This document shows, in pieces, positions 42,112-52,340 of a stretch of DNA of 64,000 bases. Origin of the DNA: CAVSEK01 sp963726975 (GTDB lineage Bacteria; Actinomycetota; Actinomycetes; Mycobacteriales; SCTD01). The first letter of the stretch is position 1; the number at the start of each line of letters is the position of its first letter. The position numbers were made by a program, and so were the translations under genes. Below the pieces are notes generated by a model. That model ran no database searches, had not been told where the DNA came from, and saw only the letters and a program-made list of their open reading frames with translations. The stretch covers positions 124,001 to 188,000 of the forward strand of contig CAVSEK010000007.1 in NCBI GenBank assembly GCA_963726975.1, written 5' to 3'.

Positions 42112-43327
42112 TCACGACGAGCGGCTCAGGGCGCGCCCGACGCGCAGGGCCAACAGCAGGGACGTGCACTGCAGGACATAGCCGAGGACCAGCCCGACCG
42201 CCGCCCCAACGGCGCCGTACCGCCAGGCCCCCAGCGCGAGCAGCCCGAGCGCGATGACGCCGTTGCGGGCGTTCCGCCGCGCGACGTCGCACTCCTTGTT
42301 GCCTCCCTGAAGAAGGCTGGTCAGACTGCTGCTGGCCGCCGCGGCGACAAGCCCGACGAGCAGCACCCTGATCACGGGCACGCTGTCGGCGTACCCGCTG
42401 CCCAGCAGCAGGCGGATGGCTGGCCCCGCGAACCAGGCCAACACCGCGTAGAACGCACTGGTCGCCAGCAGGACCAGGACGAGCGGTTTCAGCACCGGGC
42501 GCAGCCCCCCGCCCTTCACGGCCTGCGGGAGCAGCGCCTGCGCGAAGGCCGTCGGCACCAGCCGCAGCGGGCTGATGAGGCGGCCCGGCGCGGCGTAGGC
42601 CGCGGCGGCGCCCAGGCCCGCCCACAGCGGCCACGAGGAGCACGTCGAGCTGACGCGACTGCGCTGCCATGCTGTTGATCCAGAACGGCCGGGCTGCAGA
42701 CAGCGCCGGGCGCAAACCGGCACCGTTCAAACGACGACCAGCACGCATCACCCCATCCGGCAGCGGCGCCACCAGGCAGGACAGACCTGCTCCCACCGCG
42801 TAGCCTAGCGCGAGCGCCAAGAGGGCCGACGTGCCACGGGCCGTGGGCAAGCACAGCGCGATCGGCACGGGGAGCCGCCGGACGAACAGGTTGGCAGCAG
42901 CGCGGGCGGTGGCGCCGTCTGCCACGGCGACGGCCAGTCGCATCTCCGCCGCGCGCTCCAGCGCCAACCACGCAGCAAGCGGCAACAGACAGCATGGAGC
43001 ATCAAGAGCGAGCCCGGCAGTCAGGAACCCAGCAACAGTGAGCACCGCCGCGCCCAGCGCCGCTGCGGTGTTCACCGCGACGAGGCCACCCTGTCCCGAC
43101 TCCGGCATCAGCGCAGCCCGCCCGCGCGTTAACGCTGGAGTGGTGCCTCGGTCCGCGATGGCAGCGACCAGTGTCAGGACCCCCAGCACCGCCGCCACGT
43201 GCGCGAAGGACTGCGGCGTAGCTCGCCGGGCGAGGAGCACCAGCGTCAGGGCCTGCAGGAGCGCCGCGCCCACTCGTCCCCCGACTAGGGCAGCGAACGT
43301 CCGGACGAGCGCCGACGGCTTGGCCAT
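42112..43327 (-). CDS. Wzx-like polysaccharide flippase (frameshifted once)
   Basis: A MATE/PST-type exporter with about 12 helices: GGRVGAALLQALTLVLLARRATPQSFAHVAAVLGVLTLVAAI, NTAAALGAAVLTVAGFLTAGLAL, LLALALGYAVGAGLSCLVAPL, RPFWINSMAAQSRQLDVLLVAAV, and after the shift near 42620 APGRLISPLRLVPTAFAQALLPQAV, LVLVLLATSAFYAVLAWF, VLLVGLVAAAASSSLTSLLQGG, ALGLLALGAWRYGAVGAAVGLVLGYVLQ. It should move the undecaprenyl-linked repeat unit across the membrane. Start ATG 43327, 13 bases after the gmd stop. Confidence 0.8.
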
Positions 43328-43340
43328 GAGCGGTGCGGCG

Positions 43341-44365
43341 CTACCGGTCGATGCGGACGGACTTGCCGGCGAGCTCGTCCTCGAGCGCCGGACGTCGGCG
43401 TCGACCATGAGGTTGACCAGGTCGGTGCCGAAGGTCTGCGGCCTTCCAGCCCAGCTGGCGCTGCGGCCTTGCTCGCGTCGCCGATCAGGGCGTCGACCTC
43501 GCTCGGGCGCTCGTAGCGCGCGTCGTAGCGGACGTACTCCTCCCAGTCGAGGTCGACCCGGGCGAAGGCGGCGACGCAGAAGTCCCGCACGGTCATGGCG
43601 TGCCCGGTGGCCAGGACGTAGTCGTCGGACGCGTCGGCCTGCAGCATCCGCCACATGCCCTCGACGTACTCCTTGGCGTAGCCCCAGTCGCGGACGGCGT
43701 CGAGGTTGCCCAGCCACAGCTCCTCCTGCAGGCCGGGCTTGATGCGGGCGACGGCGCGGGTGATCTTGCGGGTCACGAACGTCTCGCCCGCGGCGGGGCG
43801 ACTCGTGGTTGAACAGGATGCCGTTGGTGGCGTGCATGCCGTAGGCCTCGCGGTAGTTCACGACCGCCCAGTAGCCGTAGAGCTTCGCCACGCGAGTACG
43901 GGCGAGCGCGGGTGGAAGGGCGTGTCCTCGTTCTGCGGCGGCGGCGTCGAGCCGTAGAGCTCGCTGCGACGAGGCCTGGTAGAAGCGCGTGTCGACGCCG
44001 GCGAGCCGGATCGCCTCGAGCAGGCGGATGGTGCCCGAGCCCGGTGGTGTCGCCGGTGTACTCCGGCATCTCGAAGCTGACCTTGACGTGCGACTGCGCG
44101 GCCAGGTGGTAGACCTCGTCGGGCTGGACCTCGCGCACGAGGTTGACCAGGCCGGTGCCGTCGCGACAGGTCGCCGTGGTGCAGGAACAGCCGCCGGTCC
44201 GCGGTCGTGCGGGTCCTGGTAGATGCCGTCGATCCGGTCGGTGTTGAAGGTCGAGGCGCGGCGGATGCAGCCCGTGGACCTCGTAGCCCTTCTCGAGCAG
44301 CAGCTCGGCGAGGTAGGACTGCCGTCCTGGCCGGTGATGCCGGTGATCAGCGCCGTCTTCGTCAC
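43341..44365 (-). CDS. gmd: GDP-mannose 4,6-dehydratase (frameshifted)
   Basis: Merged frames give TKTALITGITGQDGSYLAELLLEKGYEVHG, LVREVQPDEVYHLAAQSHVKVSFEMPEYTGDTTG, GVDTRFYQASSSELYGSTPPPQNEDTPFHPRSPY, ETFVTRKITRAVARIKPGLQEELWLGNLDAVRDWGYAKEYVEGMWRMLQ and ATGHAMTVRDFCVAAF, EEYVRYDARYERPSEVDAL. This is the SDR enzyme that makes GDP-4-keto-6-deoxymannose, first step to GDP-fucose. Six or more frame changes. It is divergent from the fucose synthase gene. Start GTG 44365. Confidence 0.88.
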
Positions 44366-44475
44366 TCGCTGCCCTTCCGTCGGTGGTTCTGCGCTGACCA
44401 GACTGTCACGGACGCGCTGTCCGTCCGGACGTACGCCCGAACGGGTGATCGGCCGCTTCGCCCTAGCCTTGAGAC

Positions 44476-45448
44476 ATGCCACGCCTCGCCGCTCGACTCC
44501 AGCGTCCCGCGTCTACGTCGCCGGCCACCGGCGGCCTGGTCGGCGGCGCGGTGCAGCGCGCGCTGCAGGCCCGCGGCGTGCCCACGACTGTCGGGCGCCG
44601 GTCCGCGGAGCTCGACCTGCGCGACCGCGAGCGCGGTCCGAGGCCTTCTTCGCGAGCGAGCGGCCCGACGCACGTCGTGCTGGCCGCCGCCAAGGTCGGC
44701 GGCATCCTCGCCAACGCGACCTACCCCGCCGACTTCCTGTCCGACAACCTGCGCATCCAGGTCAACGTCATGGACGCCGCGCGCGCGGCGGGCGTCGAGC
44801 GCCTGCTCTTCCTGGGCTCCTAGCTGCATCTACCCGAAGTTCGCGCGCGCAGCCGATCCGCGAGGACAGCCTGCTGACCGGCGCGCTGGAGCCGACCAAC
44901 GACGCGTACGCCATCGCCAAGATCGCCGGGATCATGCAGGTGCAGGCGGTGCGCCGGCAGCACGGCGCTGCCGTGCATCAGCGCGATGCCGACCAACCTC
45001 TACGGGCCCGGCGACAACTTCGACCTGCAGCGGTCGCACGTCCTGCCGGCGATGATCCGCCGGATGCACGAGGCCAAGCAGTCGCGGCGAGCCGACGGTC
45101 ACCGCTGTGGGGCACCGGCACGCCGCGGCGCGAGTTCCTGCACGTCGACGACCTCGCCCAGGCCGTCCTGTTCCTGCTGGAGCACTACGACGACCCGCAG
45201 ACGATCAACGTCGGCGTCGGCGAGGACGTGACCATCCGCGAGCTCGCCGAGCTGGTGCGCGGCGTCGTCGGCTACGAGGGCGAGCTCGTCTGGGACACCA
45301 GCAAGCCCGACGGCACGCCGCGCAAGCTGCTCGACGTGTCAGCCGCCTCAACGCCCTCGGCTGGGCGCCGAGCATCGGCCTCGAGGACGGGATGCGCGCG
45401 ACCTACGCCTGGTTCCTGGAGCACGTCGCGACCGACGCGCGGCTCTGA
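44476..45448 (+). CDS. fcl: GDP-L-fucose synthase (frameshifted)
   Basis: Reading across shifts gives RVYVAGHRGLVGGAVQRALQARG, LDLRDRE, THVVLAAAKVGGILANATYPADFLSDNLRIQVNVMDAARAAGVERLLFLGSSCIYPK, FARAQPIREDSLLTGALEPTNDAYAIAKIAGIMQ, CISAMPTNLYGPGDNFD, HVLPAMIRRMHEA, LWGTGTPRREFLHVDDLAQAVLFLLEHY, INVGVGEDVTIRELAELV, LGWAPSIGLEDGMRATYAWFLEH. This is the epimerase-reductase after Gmd. Three one-base insertions were resolved (near 44535, 44821 and 44969). Start ATG 44476. Confidence 0.88.
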
Positions 45449-45574
45449 GCATGCACGGGGTGACTCGCTCCTGACGTGCAACGACAAGGGCTCTACTCGA
45501 CGCTCAAGTGTCCTCGCGTCGCGGCCGAGGCAGTGGGTGCGGGAAACCGTTCTCGCCGTCTCGAGGAGTGCCCC

Positions 45575-46165
45575 ATGTCCCACCACCGCGCCCGCGCCGG
45601 GCTCGTCGCCGCCGCGCTGACCGGCCTGGCCGTCCTGGGCGTGCAGGCCCCGGCGTCCGCCGCCCCTGGGGACGACTGCCCCGCCGGCCAGCACTACGCG
45701 CCCGGGAGCGGCTGCGTCGCCGACGGCATCACCAGCGACGACGGGGACCGCACCTACAGCGAGGGCGAGGCCATCGACCTGACGATCACGGGCCTGCTCC
45801 CGTTCTCGTTCGTCGACGTCGTGCTGCACTCCGACCCGATCTTCCTGGGCCGGTTCCAGGCGGACGCCGGTGGCGTCGCGCACGTCCACGTCACGCTGCC
45901 GGACGGGGTGCCGGCCGGGCAGCACCACATCGAGGCCACAGGGACCGGGGCCGACGGGCGGCCCGTCAGCTACAGCTTCGCGGTCCGCGTGGTCGGTGCC
46001 CCGAGCACCGGCGGGTCTGGCGGGACCACCCGACCGGTGACCAGCGGCTCGGCGCTGCCGCGCACGGGCACCGAGGTCGAGGTGCTCGCGCTCGCCGGCC
46101 TGGTCCTCGTGGGCACCGGCGCGGGTGCGGTCTACGCAGGGCGCCGCCGTCCCGTCACCGTCTGA
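45575..46165 (+). CDS. LPXTG cell-wall surface protein
   Basis: A 196-residue protein with a signal peptide (RAGLVAAALTGLAVLGVQAPASAAP), a short Cys-pair domain (DDCPAGQHYAPGSGCVADG) and an Ig-like region (YSEGEAIDLTITGLLPFSFVDVVLHS... HHIEATGTGADGRPVSYSFAVRVV). It ends with a sortase signal LPRTG followed by a helix (LALAGLVLVGTGAGAVYAG) and a basic tail. ATG 45575 follows CGAGGAG. A strong terminator follows. It is paralogous to the next gene: same Cys segment (CPxGQHYAPG) and layout. Confidence 0.8.
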   Translation: MSHHRARAGLVAAALTGLAVLGVQAPASAAPGDDCPAGQHYAPGSGCVADGITSDDGDRTYSEGEAIDLTITGLLPFSFVDVVLHSDPIFLGRFQADAGGVAHVHVTLPDGVPAGQHHIEATGTGADGRPVSYSFAVRVVGAPSTGGSGGTTRPVTSGSALPRTGTEVEVLALAGLVLVGTGAGAVYAGRRRPVTV

Positions 46166-46171
46166 CAGCTC

Positions 46172-46216
46172 GTGACGGCACCGGTCCCGCGAGCACTCGC
46201 GGACCGGTGCCGTCAC
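46172..46216 (+). terminator. Perfect terminator hairpin
   Basis: gtgacggcaccggtcc and ggaccggtgccgtcac pair over 16 bp with a 13-base loop, just after the LPXTG gene. Confidence 0.8.
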
Positions 46217-46344
46217 TGTCTGTGATTGGTCGGTCCTAGCCCTTCTAGGCAGTTTCCTGGAACGCGCTTGCATTCGTTCCGCGCTTCTGGCATGCTTCGC
46301 GGCGTCGGGGAGGACGGTCTTCCCCGCACGTCGAGGAGTCCGTC

Positions 46345-46961
46345 ATGACCATCTCTCGCGCAGGAGCCGGTGTCGCCACCGTCGCCCTGAGTGGCCTCGC
46401 GCTCCTCGGCCTGCAGTCCTCTGCCTCGGCTGCGGGCGGCTGCCCGGACGGGCAGCACTACGCCCCCGGCACGACGAACTGCGTCCAGAACCACGTCGAC
46501 CTCAACCCCAACCCGGGCCCGAAGGCCAAGGCCTACTGCCCGGGCGGCACGATCGGCTTCGACGCCTTCGGCTACAAGTTCGGCACCTCCGCCACGGGGC
46601 ACATCGTCAAGGGGAAGAAGAGCTTCGGCGAGACCGGCACCTACCCGGCCGGTCGTGACACGCACGTGTTCGGCTCGTTCACGGTGCCCGGCGGACCTGA
46701 AGTACGGCAAGGTCTACTTCTTCAAGCTCTCCGGCAAGGACCCTGACGGCAACCCCGTCTCGTACAAGCACTACTTCAAGGTCCCCAAGCGCAGCGTCTG
46801 CAACAGCTCCAGCCAGCCGGCAGCGACCAAGGCCGCCGCGTCGACGCCGCTGCAGACCGACTCCACGAGCGCCGTCGAGCTCGGCGCCCTCGCCGGTGCC
46901 GGCCTGCTGCTCCTCGGCACCGGGCCCGGCGCTCGCGCTGCGGAGCCGTCGCCGCCGCTAG
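46345..46961 (+). CDS. Paralogous secreted surface protein (frameshifted)
   Basis: The signal peptide (GVATVALSGLALLGLQSSASAAG) and Cys segment (GCPDGQHYAPGTTNCVQN) match the gene upstream. A lysine-rich beta region follows (AYCPGGTIGFDAFGYKFGTSATGHIVKGKKSFGETGTY... KVYFFKLSGKDPDGNPVSYKHYFKVPKRSVC). The C-terminus is a helix (VELGALAGAGLLLLGTG) with RSRRR tail, but the LPXTG residues are replaced by LQTDS. Frame changes are near 46697 and 46925. Start ATG 46345 after GTCGAGGAG. A perfect terminator follows. Confidence 0.7.
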
Positions 46962-46970
46962 TCCACCGCC

Positions 46971-47006
46971 GAGAAGGCCCGCTCCCTCACGGGAGCGGGC
47001 CTTCTC
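46971..47006 (+). terminator. Perfect terminator hairpin
   Basis: gagaaggcccgctccc and gggagcgggccttctc pair over 16 bp with a 4-base loop (tcac), 10 bases after the surface-protein stop. Confidence 0.85.
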
Positions 47007-47191
47007 GCGTGAGCAGGCTTGGGCCCAGGAGGGCGGGGCTCGGGTGCCGTGTGCTCCCTGCCCGTCCGCCTCCGTGCGGACAGCCTCGCTCTGCCCGTCC
47101 GCGACGCCGCCCCGGCCCCCACGACCCGGGAGCCCCGTCTCACCGGGCCGTACCGGTCGTCGGGTACGCGGCGGCCTTACCCCGGTCTTGA

Positions 47192-48976
47192 TCAGCAGCC
47201 CGGGACAGTGACTTCCTTGACCAGCGGCCGGACGAGCGGCTGCTCCGGAACGGTGACAAGAGCCCCGGTCTCCTCGGTGAAGTTCAGCTCGAAGACCCGC
47301 GGCTGGCCCCGGGGCAGGTCGACGAAGAGCCGGTAGAAGAGCAGGTCGCCCTCGATGCCCTCGTACATGTCGCCGGCCTCGCGGCCGACCTCGACCGGCC
47401 GGCCGTCGAGGGTCGCGGAGTCGAGGTCGGCGGTCTGCGAGACGTAGGTCTGCAGCAGCACGGCGCTGTCCGTCGACTGGTAGTCGGCGGTCCCCGCCGC
47501 GTCGTTGCGGATCGTCAGGTAGGGCGGCAGGCCCGTCGCCGGCGCCTGGTTGGTGAGCGTGACCCGGACCGTCGTCGAGCGGGTGCCGTCCTGGTTGCAC
47601 GGGCCGGCCGTGTAGCTGATCGACCGGTCGAGGAAGGAGTCGAGCTTGCCCTGCGTCGCGTTCTGCACGACCGGGTAGGCGACCGGGCCCTCCCCGTCCG
47701 GCAGGGCCCCGTCGACGCCCGCCGCGTGCAGCCGGTCCTGCAGCTCAGGGACCGTCCCGGCCATCCGCAGGTGACCGCTGGAGACCGCCTCGACGAGGTT
47801 GCGCAGCAGCTGCTGGGAGTCGGTGCCGGGCGCGGTCAGCGTCTTCGCCGCGGCCGACGCGGCCTGGGCCAGCCCGTCCTTGCGCTCGGCCTGCTTGCCG
47901 AGGGGCACGCCGACGTACTGCCCGACGGTGAGGTAGTCGACGAGGTCCTTGGGCTGCACGAGCGTGCCGTCGCCCACGTCGAGCGGGCCGGTGCCGGTGA
48001 GCAGGTCGCGGATCGAGACCGGGTCGAGCGTGATGACGCCGTCGACGTCCTCGCCGCCCTGGGCCTTCCACCGGGCCGCGACGACCTTGGCGACGGTGGG
48101 CAGGTCGGGGCTGAGGTTGACGTTCTGCCAGAGCTCGAAGGCCTTGTTGCCGGTGTACTCGTCGGCGTAGTCCTCGCTCACCCCCTCGGGCACGGGCACC
48201 TCGCCCTGCTGGAGGTCGGCGTTCGAGCCGGACGCGGTCACCTCGACCTTGCCGCGCAGCGCCTCGACGACGGCGTAGCCGCCGGGGATGCCGCCGGTGC
48301 CGCGGGCCTCCCCCGGCTGCTGCACGAGCACGAAGTAGCGCCGCGGCTGGTCGGCGCCCAGCAGCGTCGGCCCCAGGTCGACCGCCTGGCGCGCCTTGGT
48401 GACCGCGGACGACAGCTCGTCGAGCTGGCCGGTCAGCTCGTCGCGGGCGCTCGCCACCGCGTCGACCACCGCGCGGGTCGGCAGCACGGCCACCTGCTGG
48501 CGGGTCTGCTCGAGCCGGTCGGCCGCCCGGCCCACCGGGTCGGCGGCGCGGGCGACGAGGTCGACGTCGATCCGGCCGTCCTCGGTCTTGAGCCGGCCCT
48601 CGGACAGCATCCGGGCCGCCTCCAGCCCCGCGGGCAGGACGCCGGCCGCGACGTCGTCGACGGCCCGCGTGAGCCCGCGTACGTCCGCCAGGCTCGCGCC
48701 CAGGACGGGGACGGCGGCGCCGACCCGCCACAGCGGGTCGCTGGTGAGGCTGCGCGCGGCGCGGGTGTTGCGGCGGGCCCGGTCGATGGCCTGCTCGGCG
48801 TCGTCGACCCGACGGTCGAGCAGCGCGTCCTTGGCGACGGTCAGCTGGCCGCGGGCGGCCTCGAGGTGGCTCTGCGCGGACTGGGCCCGCAGGCCGAACC
48901 ACGCACCGAGCAGGGCGGCGACGGCGAGGACCACCGCGACGGGGACGAGGCGGCGCAGCACGGCCCACTGTCCCAC
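47192..48976 (-). CDS. DUF4012 membrane-anchored protein
   Basis: A 594-residue protein with one N-terminal helix (LVPVAVVLAVAALLGAWFGL), a helical stalk (LEAARGQLTVAKDALLDRRVDDAEQAI), and the DUF4012 domain: PRRYFVLVQQPGEARGTGGIPGGYAVVE, VDGVITLDPVSIRDLLTGTGPLDV. A C-terminal beta domain carries TVRVTLTNQAPATGLPPYLTI. Such proteins are found in actinobacterial EPS loci and resemble LytR-type partners, but their reaction is unknown. GTG 48976 chosen. A second DUF4012 protein is encoded at 63266. Confidence 0.8.
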   Translation of the reverse strand: MGQWAVLRRLVPVAVVLAVAALLGAWFGLRAQSAQSHLEAARGQLTVAKDALLDRRVDDAEQAIDRARRNTRAARSLTSDPLWRVGAAVPVLGASLADVRGLTRAVDDVAAGVLPAGLEAARMLSEGRLKTEDGRIDVDLVARAADPVGRAADRLEQTRQQVAVLPTRAVVDAVASARDELTGQLDELSSAVTKARQAVDLGPTLLGADQPRRYFVLVQQPGEARGTGGIPGGYAVVEALRGKVEVTASGSNADLQQGEVPVPEGVSEDYADEYTGNKAFELWQNVNLSPDLPTVAKVVAARWKAQGGEDVDGVITLDPVSIRDLLTGTGPLDVGDGTLVQPKDLVDYLTVGQYVGVPLGKQAERKDGLAQAASAAAKTLTAPGTDSQQLLRNLVEAVSSGHLRMAGTVPELQDRLHAAGVDGALPDGEGPVAYPVVQNATQGKLDSFLDRSISYTAGPCNQDGTRSTTVRVTLTNQAPATGLPPYLTIRNDAAGTADYQSTDSAVLLQTYVSQTADLDSATLDGRPVEVGREAGDMYEGIEGDLLFYRLFVDLPRGQPRVFELNFTEETGALVTVPEQPLVRPLVKEVTVPGC

Positions 48977-48999
48977 GACCTGCCGCGCAGCGGTGCGCT

Positions 49000-49450
49000 T
49001 CAGGCGCTGGCGGCGTAGCCCACGACGGCCAGCGCCAGCAGCACGGCGCCGACGCCGGAGACGACCCAGCCGACCGCCTCGACGCTCAGCCGGCTCTTCG
49101 TCTCCTCCGTGGTCTCGACCGTCGCCGGAGGTGCGCACGCGGGTGCTCAGGCAGGCGGGGCAGCGGTCCCAGCCGCGGGCCTTGGCCCACTCCTTCGCGG
49201 GCCGGGCCTGGGCCCGGGCGCGGCGGCGCTCCCGCCGGCGGGCCAGCAGCTCGAGGCGGCCGTAGTCGACCCCGGGCTCGCCCTTCCACGCCAGCCGGCA
49301 GGCGTCGCAGCGCCGGACGACGAGCTCCGGCGTACGGCCGCGGCGGCGGTAGCGCCGGACGGCGCGGACGACCGCACGTCCCAGGAGGGACAGGACGAGC
49401 GCGAGCAGGAGGACGTCGAGCGCCAGCACCGCGTACGCGACGACGTCCAT
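49000..49450 (-). CDS. Two-helix membrane protein with a zinc-ribbon loop (frameshifted)
   Basis: N-terminal helix VVAYAVLALDVLLLALVLSLLG, a basic cytoplasmic loop with two CxxC pairs (CDAC and CPAC), then in the shifted frame TTEETKSRLSVEAVGWVVSGVGAVLLALAVVGYAA. The frame change is near 49130. It has no known family. It ends 24 bases before the DUF4012 gene's GTG, so the two form an operon. Start ATG 49450. Confidence 0.6.
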
Positions 49451-49462
49451 GCGGTCAGTCTG

Positions 49463-49750
49463 TCAGCGCCTGCCAGGCCAGGGGGGCAAGACGCGGAGCC
49501 CGGGCACGGGCGGGAGCGAGGGCGCGCTGCGGGGCAGCAGGCAGGGGATGGGGGTGGGGGTGGGGAGCAGCATCCCGACGGTGCTGCCCGCCGTCACGGT
49601 GCAGACGATGCAGACGGCCATGCGCAGGGCGGCGCGGCGCAGGTCCAGCAGGCCGCGGCGCTCCTGGTGGACCGGCATGGTGCTCTCGACGCCGCAGGAG
49701 TGGCAACGCGCCCACACGACCCCCACCGAGCGGGTCCGCATCCGATGCAT
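49463..49750 (-). CDS. Small Cys-pair protein with one hydrophobic segment
   Basis: A 95-residue protein: RTRSVGVVWARCHSCGVESTMPVHQERRGLLDLRRAALRMAVCIVCTVTAGSTVGMLL, with CHSC and CIVC pairs and one hydrophobic helix, then a Pro-rich end. ATG 49750 is used; ATG 49741 is possible. It sits 12 bases upstream of the zinc-loop membrane gene on the same strand after intervening stop, and may be its operon partner. Confidence 0.5.
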   Translation of the reverse strand: MHRMRTRSVGVVWARCHSCGVESTMPVHQERRGLLDLRRAALRMAVCIVCTVTAGSTVGMLLPTPTPIPCLLPRSAPSLPPVPGLRVLPPWPGRR

Positions 49751-50240
49751 GGCGCAACCATCGTCACTCCGATGGGCGAACGTGAGCCGTTCCCGCACAT
49801 CTGACCAACATCTTCCTGAACGCGTTCTGGCTTGCCGCTCGATCGTGTGGCGAGGGCGTGCGGAGCGGTCCGCCTCCCGTTCAGGACGTGGGGCTGGAGC
49901 CCCGTCCGGGGCATCCGGGCGGACTCGACCGGAGACCGACGCGGCCGGGCGTACGGGCCGGGGACCGGGGCGCTCCTCGCCGTCGTGCGGCGGCGCGTCC
50001 CCCCTCGAGCCGCTGGGCGTCGGGCGGCCGCTCCGGCGCTGGTCGTGCCGGTGGTGGTCCTCGGGTTCCCGCGGGCGGTCGAGGTGCTCACGCCCCTGCT
50101 GACGTCCTCGGGCGCGCGATGGCGCCGGTCGTCCCGAGCCCGACGCCGGCGTCCTGCGGCCCGTCCACAGGCTCGCGTCGCTCCCCGTTCTTGTCGGTGC
50201 CGGGCGGTACTCTTCGAACACCTGATCGAAGGAGGCCGCG

Positions 50241-51675
50241 GTGGAGCGGGACGGCGGGCACGCGGAGGGCAGCGAGCAGCTGCCCGGCGCGGTGCCGCCG
50301 GCCGACGGCTGGGTCGTGCCGGGCGTGCACCTGCAGCCCGCTCCCGCCGCTCCGCGAGCCACCCTCGCCCAGCTCGTCGCGGCCGTCGACGCCGCCGTCG
50401 CGGAGGAGCCGTCCGGGCGGGAGGCCGACACCGCGCTGCTGCTGAGCCTGCGCGAGCGGGTCCAGGGGCTGGCGCTGCGCGAGCTGGCGGCGCTGGGCCG
50501 CAGCGGCGACTACGCGGCGGGGTCGGCGTTCCCGGTCGCGCTGTCGACCTGGGTGCAGAAGCAGCAGCACGTCGGCGACGACGCCGCGCGCAGCACGGTC
50601 CGGCTCGCCCAGCGCCTCGACGACGACCTGCCGGGCGTGCGCGAGGCGCTGCTGGCGGGGCAGACGACGGTCGAGCACGCCCGGGCCGTGCACGCCGGCA
50701 CCCGCGGCCTCGACGGCGACCTGGTCCGCGCCGCCGCGGGGCCGCTGGCCGACCTCGCGCGCACGGCCGACCCCCACACCGTCCGCCGCGAGCTGCGGGA
50801 GCGGGCCGAGGCGATCGAGCCCGCCCTCGGGGAGGACGCCGCCCGCAAGCAGCACCAGCGGCGGGGCCTGTCGGCGAGCCGCATCGACGGCTACGGCGTG
50901 CACCTCGACGGCCGGCTCGGCGAGGAGGACGGCGCGGTCTTCCTGCTCGGCCTGTCCGTCGCCGTGCAGGCCGACCGGGCGACCTCGGGCACCGACGACA
51001 CCCGCTCGGTCCAGCAGCGGCAGATGGACGTGGTGGTCGGCTGGGCGCGTACGGCGGTGGCGACCCACGGCGGCGCCGACGACAGCTGCGCGCAGGACGC
51101 CCACACGGTCCGCACGTCCTTCCTCGTCGGCTGCACGCCGGAGCAGCTGGCCGCCGCCGGGTCCGCCGACAAGCTCACCGGGCAGCAGGCCCTCGACCTG
51201 CTCACCGGCGTCACGCCGGTGAGGCCCGCGATGCTCACCGACGTCCCCGGCTCCGCGACCCTCACGGCGGGCGCGCTGCGGCGGCTGTCCTGCGACGCGG
51301 CGATGACCCTCGTCGTGCAGGAGCTCGTCACCGAGCACGGCCCCGGCGGCTCACGCTGGCGCACCGCCCCGCAGGTCGCGCCGCTCTACGTCGGCCGGTC
51401 AGCCCGCACGGTGAGCGGGCTGCAGTTCAAGGCCCTCGTCGCCCGCGACCTGCACTGCGTCGGTCAAGGGCTGCCGCCGGCCTCCCTCGGCCTGCGAGGC
51501 CCACCACGTCCTGCACTGGCTGCTGGGCGGCGGCACCGACATGCACAACCTCGTGCTGCTCTGCCACCGCCACCACCACCTGCACCACGACGAAGGTCGA
51601 GATCTCCAGACCTGGCACGGCCGGTGGCTCACCCAGACGGGCTGGGCCGACGACCCACCGGCGCTGGCGGCGTGA
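50241..51675 (+). CDS. DUF222/13E12-family HNH endonuclease (frameshifted near its end)
   Basis: A protein of about 475 residues. The DUF222 part (LRERVQGLALRELAALGRSGDYAAG, LAQRLDDDLPGVREALLAGQTTVEHARAV, TPVRPAMLTDVPGSATLTAGALRRLSCD) leads to the HNH zinc motif C-x5-C... CEAHHVLHWLLGGGTDMHNLVLLCHRHHHLHHD. Such proteins are abundant in actinobacteria, often as repeated genomic copies, and their targets are not known. One frame change is near 51465. GTG 50241 follows ggaggccgcg. A broken relative lies at 13713. Confidence 0.85.
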
Positions 51676-51864
51676 GCTCCCCCGGGGGCGGGCTGGGCGG
51701 CTGCGCTGCCCCGCCCGGGGGCGGGCTGGACGGCTGCGCTGCCCCTGCTCGACGGCCCCGGCTGGGGCTCCGCCGGCGCGACGTCCTGCATCGACGAGGC
51801 GCTGACCCGCTGCTCCCGGCCGACCGCCGGCCGGGCGTCGGCGCGGGAGTTGCGCACCCGTCGG

Positions 51865-52137
51865 TCACCCGTCCCAGCTGTCGCAGAGCTCCTTGCCGTC
51901 CCTGTAGGACAGCGGGTTCGACGCGGAGGCAGCCCAGGCCGAGCAGTCGCTCGGCGCCGGGTTGCCGTTGGAGTCGCGGTAGGTCGGCCCGCGGTAGCGG
52001 CTCCCGCTCGACCCGCTGTCGGTGGTGCTGCTGTAGGACGAGCCCGAGGTGGACGAGTCCGACGACCCGTCGTCCGACACGGAGCCGATGAGACCGAGCA
52101 CGACGACGGCTCCGACGATCCAGGCGGCCTTGCTCAC
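51865..52137 (-). CDS. Small exported Ser-rich protein
   Basis: A 90-residue protein with an N-terminal signal or anchor helix (KAAWIVGAVVVLGLIGSVS), a Ser/Asp-rich linker and a C-terminal segment with two Cys (SDCSAWAASASNPLSYRDGKELCDSW). A disulfide-bonded mini-domain is likely. GTG 52137 follows CTGGAGGAGC. No family recognised. Confidence 0.65.
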   Translation of the reverse strand: MSKAAWIVGAVVVLGLIGSVSDDGSSDSSTSGSSYSSTTDSGSSGSRYRGPTYRDSNGNPAPSDCSAWAASASNPLSYRDGKELCDSWDG

Positions 52138-52340
52138 GAGCTCCTCCAGGGTGCCGGCGACCCGCTGCGGGTCGCGCACCTCAGATGTCGGCGTGCCGCG
52201 CGACCGGCCGCTGGGCCACCCGGGCCAGCGCCTCCCGGCCTGGCACGGCCGGTTGCTCCTCCAGACGGGCTGCGCCGACGACCCGCCCAGCGGGCCCGCA
52301 GCCTGGGGTGGCTGCCCGGCCGAGGACCGACGGCGGCGGG

